A DNA stretch of 34,467 nucleotides from an uncultured Bacillota bacterium (GCA_947165005.1 CAMUYN010000008.1:1-34467), one strand, 5' to 3'; counted from the first letter of the stretch, positions 1 to 8,412 are shown. Made by a program: numbers and translations. Notes: generated from the sequence alone by a model not told the origin.

Positions 1-1308
1 TTCTCTAATATTAAATACTATAAAATTAGATTTTGGAGTAATTGTTGTATGCCCATCAAAATAATGTTCCAATCCTCCATATGTTAATGGTCTTACTTTT
101 AATTCAAGTTTTTCCATTAAATCTCTTTCTTTAGTTTGTTCTCCATAAGAAAGAATTCTTCCCCTAATAGTTTTATAAACATCACTAAATGTTGGATAAT
201 CTTCTGATTTTAATTGAGTAAAATCAGTATTAACATTTATGTTAAATCTTTGATATGTTTCTATTACTACTTCATTAAATAAATTTAAAACATCTTCTTC
301 AATTGATGGATCATAATACATCATAAATGTTTTTAATGTTTGAATTGCACTAATAAATACTGATTTACCAACTTCTGCTCCAGCTTCTTCTTTATCAACA
401 TCTACTATTATTTCAAGTGGGTTGATCATACCATATTCACCGCCAAGACCTAAGTTGATAAAATCTCCATCATATAACTTAGTCATATCTTCAAGTTCAC
501 CTTCAGGGTCAATTGCTACAATCTTATACTCATTTCTAATATGAGTTCTAAGCATTAATTTAGCAGCAGTTGATTTACCTGAACCTGAAGTACCAAGTAA
601 TATCATATTCGCATTGTTTCTATTATGCTCTTTCTTTATTTGATATAAAAATTGGTTAAATAGAATGATACCACCAGAGAAATCTACACCAAGTAAGCAA
701 GATAAACCTGGATCTTTAATACAATCAAATACAAATGGATACATAGCAGCAAGTGTAGGAGATGGAATTGGTGTACCAATTCTATCTTCAATATCTTGTC
801 TTTCAAATATAGGTAAACAAGATTTTAATACTTTTTCTTGTTCAAATCTAAGAGGAATAGCTCTCATTTGCATTCCTTCTAATGTATCTTTAACTTGTGT
901 TTTTCTTTGTTCTAATTGTTCTTTTGTCCCAGCAGTTATCATTATATGTAATTGGAAATCAAATACTCTAGATTGATTATTTGTAATTGTTGTTATAAAG
1001 TCATTTAATGAATCATAATCCTGTCTTAGTTTTTCTTGAACAGTAACATCATTTTCTCTTTGATATCTATCTTGAATATCAGCAAGTTGTCTATTAAGCA
1101 TTTTAGCAAGTACACTAAATGCAATAGGTATATGCTTAGCAACTATTTTAACACCAGATAACCCTGATATTAGTGATGCTAAATATCCAGGATATATAGC
1201 ACCAGGGTAAGATACTACTGTTAAAACTGTTGCATATGTATCACTAATAAAGAAATCATTAGCATTAAATGTAATCCCTTTTGGGGCAACCTCTTTTCTT
1301 AAGCTCAC
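1..1308 (-). CDS. VirB4/TraE-like conjugation ATPase (3' end truncated by window edge)
   Basis: Reverse-strand reading from a GTG at 1308 (GTGA overlap with the upstream stop) gives VSLRKEVAPKGITFNANDFFISDTYATVLTVVSYPG...; Walker A LLGTSGSGKST lies around 555-600. The ORF runs off the left edge, so it is missing from the ORF track. Confidence 0.85.
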   Translation of the reverse strand, partial: MSLRKEVAPKGITFNANDFFISDTYATVLTVVSYPGAIYPGYLASLISGLSGVKIVAKHIPIAFSVLAKMLNRQLADIQDRYQRENDVTVQEKLRQDYDSLNDFITTITNNQSRVFDFQLHIMITAGTKEQLEQRKTQVKDTLEGMQMRAIPLRFEQEKVLKSCLPIFERQDIEDRIGTPIPSPTLAAMYPFVFDCIKDPGLSCLLGVDFSGGIILFNQFLYQIKKEHNRNNANMILLGTSGSGKSTAAKLMLRTHIRNEYKIVAIDPEGELEDMTKLYDGDFINLGLGGEYGMINPLEIIVDVDKEEAGAEVGKSVFISAIQTLKTFMMYYDPSIEEDVLNLFNEVVIETYQRFNINVNTDFTQLKSEDYPTFSDVYKTIRGRILSYGEQTKERDLMEKLELKVRPLTYGGLEHYFDGHTTITPKSNFIVFNIRE

Positions 1309-1847
1309 TGAGTAGTCACTGTCCTTTCTGTAAATGTTTTACCCCCATTTAAGAAATTATCAAGAATCATTCTTAAATCTTCATTTGATGTTTGTACACC
1401 AATTAATCCTGATTGAGCAAGATTACTAATTAAAGTTCTATTATTCTTACTAATTTCTTCAGGTGTTGATGCTTGGAATAAAATGTAATATTCTGTATCA
1501 ACAACATCATTTTGAACAAAATTATCAGCTTTATTAATATCATCAATTATTAGTTTTCTAATTGCTGGTTTACTAACATTATTTAATTGTAATTCTAATT
1601 GAGAAATATACAAATCAATATTAGTAGGTCTATCAGCAACTATTAGCCAGAATTCAAAATCAATTTGATTATAGAATTTTCTTAATTCATCAATAACACG
1701 ATTTTGAGATATTTCATCCATAATGAAGATATTTCTTGGTAATACCTTTATTCCAGATACTAATTTATTATTATCTAGAACAATCATATTATTGTTTATT
1801 TCTTTAACTGTAATCCAGTTTTCTGTACTTGAACTATTCTGATTCAT
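1305..1847 (-). CDS. VirB4-associated conjugal transfer protein (TrsD/TraC-like)
   Basis: 180-aa ORF directly upstream of and overlapping the VirB4-like ORF; 'WITVKEI..NMIVLDNNKLVSGIKVLPRNIF' resembles the N-terminal pattern of VirB4-linked proteins. Confidence 0.55.
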   Translation of the reverse strand: MNQNSSSTENWITVKEINNNMIVLDNNKLVSGIKVLPRNIFIMDEISQNRVIDELRKFYNQIDFEFWLIVADRPTNIDLYISQLELQLNNVSKPAIRKLIIDDINKADNFVQNDVVDTEYYILFQASTPEEISKNNRTLISNLAQSGLIGVQTSNEDLRMILDNFLNGGKTFTERTVTTQ

Positions 1848-2145
1848 CTTTCTTCACACTCCATCCTTCCCATTTATAATTCCTTCTGTTTGAAAAAAAT
1901 CTTATTGTTTCTTGTATAACAACTAAAACATTATGATAATTTGGTATTGGTATAACCAAAAATCCACATATTATTGCTGGTGCTAGGCATATTACAACAC
2001 CAAGTAATGTACTAGGAGCTGCTATTAATATAATTAATACTGAAGTTAATAACCCAGCACTTGATAATATCAAATCGAATGGTCTAAATATATTGAATAT
2101 TAATTTACCACTCTTTGGATTAGCTGGTATTATAAATAAATTCAT
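1834..2145 (-). CDS. PrgI/VirB3-like small membrane protein of T4SS
   Basis: 103 aa with two hydrophobic segments, directly upstream of the VirB4 module; 'YHNVLVVIQETIRFFSNRRNYKWEGW' tail. Confidence 0.6.
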   Translation of the reverse strand: MNLFIIPANPKSGKLIFNIFRPFDLILSSAGLLTSVLIILIAAPSTLLGVVICLAPAIICGFLVIPIPNYHNVLVVIQETIRFFSNRRNYKWEGWSVKKDESE

Positions 2146-2166
2146 CTAATATCACACTCCTTTATT

Positions 2167-3840
2167 CTAAAAAATCCAGCTTCCGTTAACTAAACGTAAT
2201 CCCAATGCCTGTGCTTTACTTTGAAAATTGCTTATAGCATTAGTGCTACCATTTCTACTTACGCTTTCATACATCTTAGTAACATAGGATGCAAAAGTTG
2301 TATTATCTGCTATTCGATTTCTTAATTTAGATAATATTTCTCCTGGATCACTTTTCGTATTTGTTATTAAATCTATTGCATCATCCGAAGTAGAATTAAT
2401 CAAATCGGGATTAGTAGTGGCTTTTAAATGGGCTCCAAAATCAGGAGTACCTATTTCTGTGCCATTAGCTTTTTCACTTTCGACAAATGAAGAAAAGGCT
2501 TCATAAGCAGTTTGATTATCAGGTGCAATTCCATAATCTGTATAATTTGGTGTTATTATTCCTTCCATCATATCTAACAAATAATTACTTGGAATTACAC
2601 TAGTAAAATTACCATTTCTATCGGTATAATTAGAAAATGAGGATGTATTTTTAACTGCACCAGCCATTTTTAAATCCATTGTTTCATTTTCGTTATCCAA
2701 TTCTTCTATAGCTCCTTTTGCTATTTCAGACATAGTTGATTCTTTAACCTTAATCTTATTGCTCATCTGATTAATTGCACTATCTTGTTTTCCAACAGCA
2801 TTTTGCAAACCAATTTTTGAAACATCGCCACTAAACACATCTGTTCCGTAGTTATTTTCAACATACGCTTGAGCGTTTTCCGCTTTTGCTATAGCTTCTT
2901 TAGCTAATCTAACAAAAGCATTACCGCTATTTTCTTCTAAAAACTTTCTATCGTCACTTGTAAGCGCTTTTCCTTTGTTAAAGTAATCAACTGCCATATT
3001 ACCCGCATGTATACCTGCAAGTTTTTCTTGTGGATCCTGACTAGCAGTTACGCTTTGAGCATATGCAGCTAATTGTTTGGAAGCTTCTTCTCTATTATCA
3101 GCAATAGCTTTTAACATTGCTTTTCTTGTTTTTGCTTCTGCTCTCTCTTTAGCAAAACCGCCTACCTCGCCATAATTATCATAGCCTTGATTTTCTGCCT
3201 TTCTAACTGTTTTCCATTGATTTTCTGAAAGGAAAAGTCCATTTGAATCTTCTCCATTTATTCCGCCATCTTCTGTTATAATGTTAGCATATTTATTGTT
3301 ACCACCAAGAGCAGTCTGAACTCTTTTTCTATTGCTATCAATATTTGCTTGACGTGCTTTAACTCTTTCAGTAGTAGTATAAGTTGGTGGAGCACTTGCA
3401 GTTTCATATTCTTTATAAGCGCCGAGTAAATCTCCAGTTTTTAATGCCTTTCTACCAGCGGATAACCATCCCTTTCCTTCTCTAAATGCCTTTGACTCTC
3501 GTATACTTGCTCCATCGTGTTTTTTTCTATACATAGCATTAGCGCCAAGATAAGCTCCCGCAATAGGTGCTGCCGCAACTAATTTTCCAATATTCTTTGC
3601 AGTTGTTCCAAGTGAAGTCCATGCTTTTTGTGCAAGGCCACCAACTGCAGCCATTTCACCAAGACGTCCTTTAATTCCACCACGGTCTTTAATTTGTGTT
3701 CCAAAAATAGTATTTATTATATCAGGGATTTTTTTAACTAATTGTAATATTGCTATCATTATAAGTATTTTGATTAACCCAGCAGCCATAACATCATAAG
3801 CTAAATATCCACCTGTTTCAAAAAATTCTAAAAAATACAT
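2167..3840 (-). CDS. VirB6/TrbL-like C-terminal half: TM segment plus large soluble domain
   Basis: N-terminal TM 'AAGLIKILIMIAILQLVKKIPDIINTIFGTQIKDRGG' followed by ~480 aa of soluble, Ala/Lys/Asn-rich sequence; RBS AAAGGGGG before ATG. Confidence 0.55.
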   Translation of the reverse strand: MYFLEFFETGGYLAYDVMAAGLIKILIMIAILQLVKKIPDIINTIFGTQIKDRGGIKGRLGEMAAVGGLAQKAWTSLGTTAKNIGKLVAAAPIAGAYLGANAMYRKKHDGASIRESKAFREGKGWLSAGRKALKTGDLLGAYKEYETASAPPTYTTTERVKARQANIDSNRKRVQTALGGNNKYANIITEDGGINGEDSNGLFLSENQWKTVRKAENQGYDNYGEVGGFAKERAEAKTRKAMLKAIADNREEASKQLAAYAQSVTASQDPQEKLAGIHAGNMAVDYFNKGKALTSDDRKFLEENSGNAFVRLAKEAIAKAENAQAYVENNYGTDVFSGDVSKIGLQNAVGKQDSAINQMSNKIKVKESTMSEIAKGAIEELDNENETMDLKMAGAVKNTSSFSNYTDRNGNFTSVIPSNYLLDMMEGIITPNYTDYGIAPDNQTAYEAFSSFVESEKANGTEIGTPDFGAHLKATTNPDLINSTSDDAIDLITNTKSDPGEILSKLRNRIADNTTFASYVTKMYESVSRNGSTNAISNFQSKAQALGLRLVNGSWIF

Positions 3841-3841
3841 A

Positions 3842-4780
3842 TTAAATTACCCCCTTTGCTTTTAATGCTTGAATAGCTATAACCATAAAACCTATTGCCA
3901 ATATTTTTAAGAATACTATTAGGTATGTTGAAATAAATTCTTTTGCCCATTTTTTAAGAATATCGGCATTAAATACGAATGCTCCCAAGACAATAGGTAG
4001 CATAAGTTCAAGTATTGCTAATTTAGCAGCTCTGAATATTGTATCCATACATAGTAATAGCATTTCATAAGCTACTAAGCATCCTGCTAAAGGACATAGT
4101 ATAGGATGGTATTCATATCTTATATGTGCTACTCCATCATTCGCCATATTTGTTGCACGAAAGATTTCTTCAGCTAGAGGTATTTCTTCGATTATACCGC
4201 CCATCCATAATTCTGTATCTAGATTTCTTATGTTATCTATATCTTTTTCTGTTCTATAATAATCTGTGTAATATGAATTTTTGCTGTTAGACATATCAAC
4301 AGCAACGCCAGTACTATCATCAACTAGTGTACAAAATGCACTAAATGTCTCCCATGCCATAGATTGTCCAACATCACCTTTCACTTTATAACCATATATA
4401 CGAGTTAATAAAGAATTTCCTTGATCTTTTAATAGATCTTTTTGAACGTCAACAACAATCTCAAATAATATAGGAAAAACAAATATTAATATTACTGCTA
4501 TTACTGCTCTTAAATATGCTCCCTTAACTCCTTTTTTATTATCAGTTAAAGTGTCTGGGTTTACCATTGCACTAATTAATTTAATTGCAATAGCAAACAT
4601 AACTACTACACCAACTAATACATATATATTATTCCAAACATCATGTATAAAATTTTCATTGAAGAATTCAAAATCTGCAAAATACATGAATATATCATAT
4701 AATCTAGGAATAACTGGATATACATATTGTGTAATAGATATACTTAATGCTAGAAATAAAAGTTTTATACCTTCTATCAT
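3842..4780 (-). CDS. VirB6/TrbL-like polytopic membrane protein
   Basis: 312 aa, multiple TM segments, in the T4SS operon between the pilin-like and VirB4 modules. Confidence 0.6.
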   Translation of the reverse strand: MIEGIKLLFLALSISITQYVYPVIPRLYDIFMYFADFEFFNENFIHDVWNNIYVLVGVVVMFAIAIKLISAMVNPDTLTDNKKGVKGAYLRAVIAVILIFVFPILFEIVVDVQKDLLKDQGNSLLTRIYGYKVKGDVGQSMAWETFSAFCTLVDDSTGVAVDMSNSKNSYYTDYYRTEKDIDNIRNLDTELWMGGIIEEIPLAEEIFRATNMANDGVAHIRYEYHPILCPLAGCLVAYEMLLLCMDTIFRAAKLAILELMLPIVLGAFVFNADILKKWAKEFISTYLIVFLKILAIGFMVIAIQALKAKGVI

Positions 4781-4782
4781 AA

Positions 4783-5628
4783 TTAGTCACATCCCTTCTC
4801 GCTTTGATCGTTTGTAGCAATACATTTAATTAAACATGTATTCTGAGAACCATAAGTTCCAACATGGCTAAAAATGAATTGAACTACAAATGGTAATATT
4901 ATTAATAATAAAAATGCAATTAATCTCTTTATAGCTTTTCCTCTTGCTTGTTTCATTTGTTTTTCATCGCTTGCAACCATTGCTTTAAAGAAATCAAGAG
5001 ATCCAAATAATATTATTATAAATGGAGCAGCTATTCTGATAAGTAACCATGTCATTGTTAGATATTTAACATCAGCGCAAGTAAAATCCGGATCAACTTC
5101 GATTAGATTTTCATCGTTCGTATTATTACACTTTGTTTTATACTCATTTTTTAATTGTTCATAAGCTTCTTTGTCAGATTGTAAATTTGTTGATTGATAA
5201 GTTATACGTTTTTCTTTTGCCTTTTGGTATAGTTCTGTACAATACTCCTTATTAGCTGTCCCTGTTAGACATTCTTTATGATTGCTTAACTCCTTAACTG
5301 CCTGGTCAAATTTGCTTTTATTCTCGTCAGATGAATCCAATTCATAAGCCTTACGTGTTTCATTAACATTTTGTATAAGGCTACTACAATCAACATAAGA
5401 ACTTGCAGAATTACCGCATTCCTCGTTATACTTTTGTAATGCCTCTTTATACTTGGCCTCATCGTTAGAATCACCAGTACTTCTATATGTCTTATATTTA
5501 AGAAGCGCATCGCTCATAAGTGAATTGCATTTATCACTATCAGGTTCTGCTAATACATTACTAGTAAACAGCATTGATACTGCTAGTGTAATAAATAAAA
5601 ATAATAAATATTTTATAGTTTTTTTCAT
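4783..5628 (-). CDS. Pilin-like (Mbov_0395/VirB2-like) protein with secreted N-terminal Cys-pair repeat region
   Basis: Track ORF begins at 5664, but RBS AGAAAGGAG precedes MKKTIKYLLFLFITLAVSMLFTSNVLA (signal peptide) at 5628. C-terminal module 'LIRIAAPFIIILFGSLDFFKAMVASDEKQMKQARGKAIKRLIAFLLLIILPFVVQFIF'. Confidence 0.7.
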   Translation of the reverse strand: MKKTIKYLLFLFITLAVSMLFTSNVLAEPDSDKCNSLMSDALLKYKTYRSTGDSNDEAKYKEALQKYNEECGNSASSYVDCSSLIQNVNETRKAYELDSSDENKSKFDQAVKELSNHKECLTGTANKEYCTELYQKAKEKRITYQSTNLQSDKEAYEQLKNEYKTKCNNTNDENLIEVDPDFTCADVKYLTMTWLLIRIAAPFIIILFGSLDFFKAMVASDEKQMKQARGKAIKRLIAFLLLIILPFVVQFIFSHVGTYGSQNTCLIKCIATNDQSEKGCD

Positions 5629-5746
5629 AAAAATTCTCCTTTCTATTCTCATAAATAGAAACAATTTCTTATCATATAATATTTTATCATAAATTTGTTG
5701 AAAATAAAAGAATTATTAACAATTATTTATTAATTTTTTTAAGCAA

Positions 5747-5772
5747 AAAAAGCAATAAAAATATTGCTTTTT
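5747..5772 (-). terminator. Intrinsic terminator after the Cys-rich pilin-like gene
   Basis: AAAAAGCAATA-aaaa-TATTGCTTTTT hairpin with U tract on the minus strand. Confidence 0.8.
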
Positions 5773-5786
5773 AAAACGCTTTATTC

Positions 5787-6929
5787 CTATGGATTAACGC
5801 AGTGTCCTCCGCCAGAAACTGTAACCCATTTGCATTGTTTTCCAGAGCGAGGGTCTTTTGTTAATTTACAATCACTTTCCCTTGTTATATTTACATCAGT
5901 GCATTTTGGTTGTGCACCGCAATAATCACCTTTTCTTGACCCAGTAATCCAAATGCAAATATCTCCACCAACTGTTTCTGATCCATCGCATTCCTCCTTT
6001 GGATATTGACTACAATATGTTTTTAAGTCTTTCTTTTTACAATACCCAGTACTTCCACCTGGAATTGAATACCATTTGCAGACATTGCCAGCTGAATCTG
6101 TGGAACCTTCACAAAGATCCTTAATTGTATATTTTGAACATTCTGTTGTTTCCACTGATTCACCATCGTTATCTATTTCATTAGTGGCATTTGAATCATC
6201 AGTTGTTTGAGTTGTAGAACCTTGGTTATTGTTACTACTATTATTATTTTTTTGATTATATCCTTTATTTGATGGGCTGACATTTCTATTAACGTCACAA
6301 GTATATCCGCCGTTTACTTCTGTCCACTTACATAGATCGCCAGATTTAGCATAATGCCCATCACATGAATCTTCTTCTTTATAATCAGCACAGTTATCTA
6401 ATAACACTTTGGATTTACAATTATATACTGAAGTTTTACCATCTTCAATTACTGCATCACAGCCATACATATGGCATTCTCTAGCAGATACTCCTTTGAT
6501 ATCTTCACATACTATACTTTGAGTTGGTCCAGTATATTCCCATATAGTATCATCTGTTGGTTCAGTATTTTGTTGTAATGAAGTAAAATCTATAACAGGT
6601 CTTGCCTGATGATAGCATGTCCAGAAATCAGCAGTTTCTGATTTACCTGCAATAATTCCCGCAATTAATTGAATAAGCCATGGTAAACACATTATTATAA
6701 TTGCTGCTATTACTCTTGCAATAAACGGTTTTCTTTTCATAATCATTTCTTTTTCATCACGTGCTATTAATGCTTTAAACCAATCTAATGATCCCCATAA
6801 TATTAATGCAAATGGTACTGCTATTTGTATTAGTAAAATAACAAATTTAGCCGCTTGAAATATTGGAAAATATTTAGTGCCTTCACAGCTAGTACTAGTA
6901 ATAAGTGTATCATCTAAAAAATATATCAT
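5787..6929 (-). CDS. Pilin-like protein with C-terminal Cys/Trp-rich repeat ectodomain
   Basis: MIYFLDDTL...FVILLIQIAVPFALILWGSLDWFKALIARDEKEMIMKRKPFIARVIAAIIIMCLPWLIQLIAG followed by repeated C-x(n)-C-x-G..G-x(2)-C-x-W..C units; RBS GGAGGAATT-ATG. Confidence 0.7.
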   Translation of the reverse strand: MIYFLDDTLITSTSCEGTKYFPIFQAAKFVILLIQIAVPFALILWGSLDWFKALIARDEKEMIMKRKPFIARVIAAIIIMCLPWLIQLIAGIIAGKSETADFWTCYHQARPVIDFTSLQQNTEPTDDTIWEYTGPTQSIVCEDIKGVSARECHMYGCDAVIEDGKTSVYNCKSKVLLDNCADYKEEDSCDGHYAKSGDLCKWTEVNGGYTCDVNRNVSPSNKGYNQKNNNSSNNNQGSTTQTTDDSNATNEIDNDGESVETTECSKYTIKDLCEGSTDSAGNVCKWYSIPGGSTGYCKKKDLKTYCSQYPKEECDGSETVGGDICIWITGSRKGDYCGAQPKCTDVNITRESDCKLTKDPRSGKQCKWVTVSGGGHCVNP

Positions 6930-6958
6930 AATTCCTCCATAAGATTTATATATATTTT

Positions 6959-6987
6959 ATTATAATTCTTTTCTATTATAAAAGCAA
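6959..6987 (-). promoter_or_regulatory. Sigma-A-type promoter for the Cys-rich pilin-like gene
   Basis: Minus strand TTGCTT-N17-TATAAT (-35 at 6982-6987, -10 at 6959-6964). Confidence 0.6.
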
Positions 6988-7004
6988 TAAGCCTCTTATA
7001 ACAA

Positions 7005-7036
7005 AAAAAGAATAAATCTTTTGATTTATTCTTTTT
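7005..7036 (-). terminator. Intrinsic terminator after the short pilin-like gene
   Basis: AAAAAGAATAAATC-tttt-GATTTATTCTTTTT perfect hairpin with U tract. Confidence 0.85.
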
Positions 7037-7433
7037 AACTACCATATTTTGTATCTTTGTCTCCGCTAGCTTTCTTTTGCATTTCAGAAAAATCAATTCT
7101 TGGCTTAGCATTGTCATAGCATTTCCAGAAATTACTAGCATTATCACTACCTGCAATTTGTTTTGCTACTAATTTTACGATCCAAGGTAAAATAAGTATA
7201 ATAATTGCTGCAACAAGTCTTGCGATAAAAGGTTTTCTCTTTGCTTTCATTTCCTTTTCATCACCAGCTATTAATGCCTTGAACCAATCTAATGATCCCC
7301 AAATTACTAATGCAAATGGAACTGCTATTTGAATAATTCTAATAACAAATAATGCAGCATTAAATAATGGTTGTACATCCCCACATTCATAATTTTCTAA
7401 ATCTAAAGTATCGTCTAGAAAAAACATATCCAT
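7035..7433 (-). CDS. Short pilin-like (Mbov_0395/VirB2-like) protein
   Basis: MDMFFLDDTLDLENYECGDVQPLFNAALFVIRIIQIAVPFALVIWGSLDWFKALIAGDEKEMKAKRKPFIARLVAAIIILILPWIVKLV. The track start (7466) overlaps the promoter -10; ATG at 7433 has RBS GAGAGGAG. Confidence 0.7.
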   Translation of the reverse strand: MDMFFLDDTLDLENYECGDVQPLFNAALFVIRIIQIAVPFALVIWGSLDWFKALIAGDEKEMKAKRKPFIARLVAAIIILILPWIVKLVAKQIAGSDNASNFWKCYDNAKPRIDFSEMQKKASGDKDTKYGS

Positions 7434-7457
7434 TCTCCTCTCTTTATTTATATTTTT

Positions 7458-7486
7458 ATGATACATTCTTTTTTATAAAATGTCAA
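7458..7486 (-). promoter_or_regulatory. Sigma-A promoter of the T4SS-like locus
   Basis: Minus strand TTGACA (7481-7486)-N17-TATCAT (7458-7463). Confidence 0.75.
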
Positions 7487-7510
7487 TATCTTTATTATAC
7501 TTTACAATTT

Positions 7511-8020
7511 TTACTCTTCTATTATAAAGTCTTCACTTTTATGTGGTTCTTTAAATAATAAATCATTAAAATCTTGCTGTCTTAGTACTTCATATACCAT
7601 AATAGCTACACTATTAGACAAATTAAGTGCCCTTACTTTATCAGTCATTGGAATTCTCATGCAATGATCTAATTCTAATCTTAATATTTCCTTAGGTAAA
7701 CCAGTACTTTCTTTACCAAATACTAAATATATATTTTCATCTTTATCCCCATAATCAAATGAAGTATGTGGCTTCTTTCCATATCTAGTTAAATAATAAA
7801 AAGTACCTATATTTTTTGATTTAAAATCATCCCAATTTTCATAAACAGTATAATCTAAATGTTCTAAATAATTTACTGCGCTTCTTTTAACATACTTATC
7901 TTCTAATGAAAAACCTAGTGGTTTTATTAAATGTAATTTAGAATTAGTAGCAACACATGTTCTCATTATATTTCCAGTATTTCCTGGTATTTCTGGTTCA
8001 AATAAAACAATATTAATCAT
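7511..8020 (-). CDS. trmL: tRNA (cytidine(34)-2'-O)-methyltransferase, SpoU family
   Basis: MINIVLFEPEIPGNTGNIMRTCVATNSKLHLIKPLGF...LVFGKESTGLP...IPMTDKVRALNLSNSVAIMVYE; canonical TrmL motifs. Confidence 0.93.
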   Translation of the reverse strand: MINIVLFEPEIPGNTGNIMRTCVATNSKLHLIKPLGFSLEDKYVKRSAVNYLEHLDYTVYENWDDFKSKNIGTFYYLTRYGKKPHTSFDYGDKDENIYLVFGKESTGLPKEILRLELDHCMRIPMTDKVRALNLSNSVAIMVYEVLRQQDFNDLLFKEPHKSEDFIIEE

Positions 8021-8088
8021 AAAATCACCATAAAAATTATATCATATTTTTTATTATTATTAATATTATTAATTAGAAAGGAAAAAAT

Positions 8089-8412
8089 ATGAATAACAAT
8101 TATTATCCAAATTATAGTATGCCATCTGGATATCCAAATCAAGAATATGCACCTACTGCTATGAATACTAATGAACAATCATATATAGAAAATATATTAA
8201 GATTAAATAAAGGTAAATTAGGTAAATTCTATTGTACTTTTCCTGATTCTAACGAATGGAGAGATACTGTTTTTTCAGGAATAATAGAACAAGCTGCTAG
8301 AGATCATTTAATAATAAGTAATCCTAGTACAGGTAAATGGTATTTAATACAAATGATTTATCTGAATTACTGCGAATTTGATGAAAAAATTAATTATCTA
8401 ACTAACTTTTAG
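8089..8412 (+). CDS. gerQ: Spore coat protein GerQ-like
   Basis: QSYIENILRLNKGKLGKFYCTFPDSNEWRDTVFSGIIEQAARDHLIISNPSTGKWYLIQMIYLNYCEFDEKINY matches the remembered GerQ core. Confidence 0.85.
   Translation: MNNNYYPNYSMPSGYPNQEYAPTAMNTNEQSYIENILRLNKGKLGKFYCTFPDSNEWRDTVFSGIIEQAARDHLIISNPSTGKWYLIQMIYLNYCEFDEKINYLTNF

Noticed and set aside
5286-5510. 74-aa minus-strand ORF overlapping the N-terminal repeats of the pilin-like protein; likewise 6926..7156
   Set aside because: Out-of-frame on the same strand inside, or overlapping, better-supported CDSs; no clear start signals.
5453-5692. Plus-strand ORFs in the track opposite minus-strand genes (e.g. 665..976, 4551..4817, 5453..5692, 12021..12245, 12300..12704, 16698..16883, 19250..19681, 20794..21123, 22878..23123, 31828..32172)
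   Set aside because: They are antisense to well-supported genes, lack RBS support, and have compositions expected of complementary AT-rich coding DNA.
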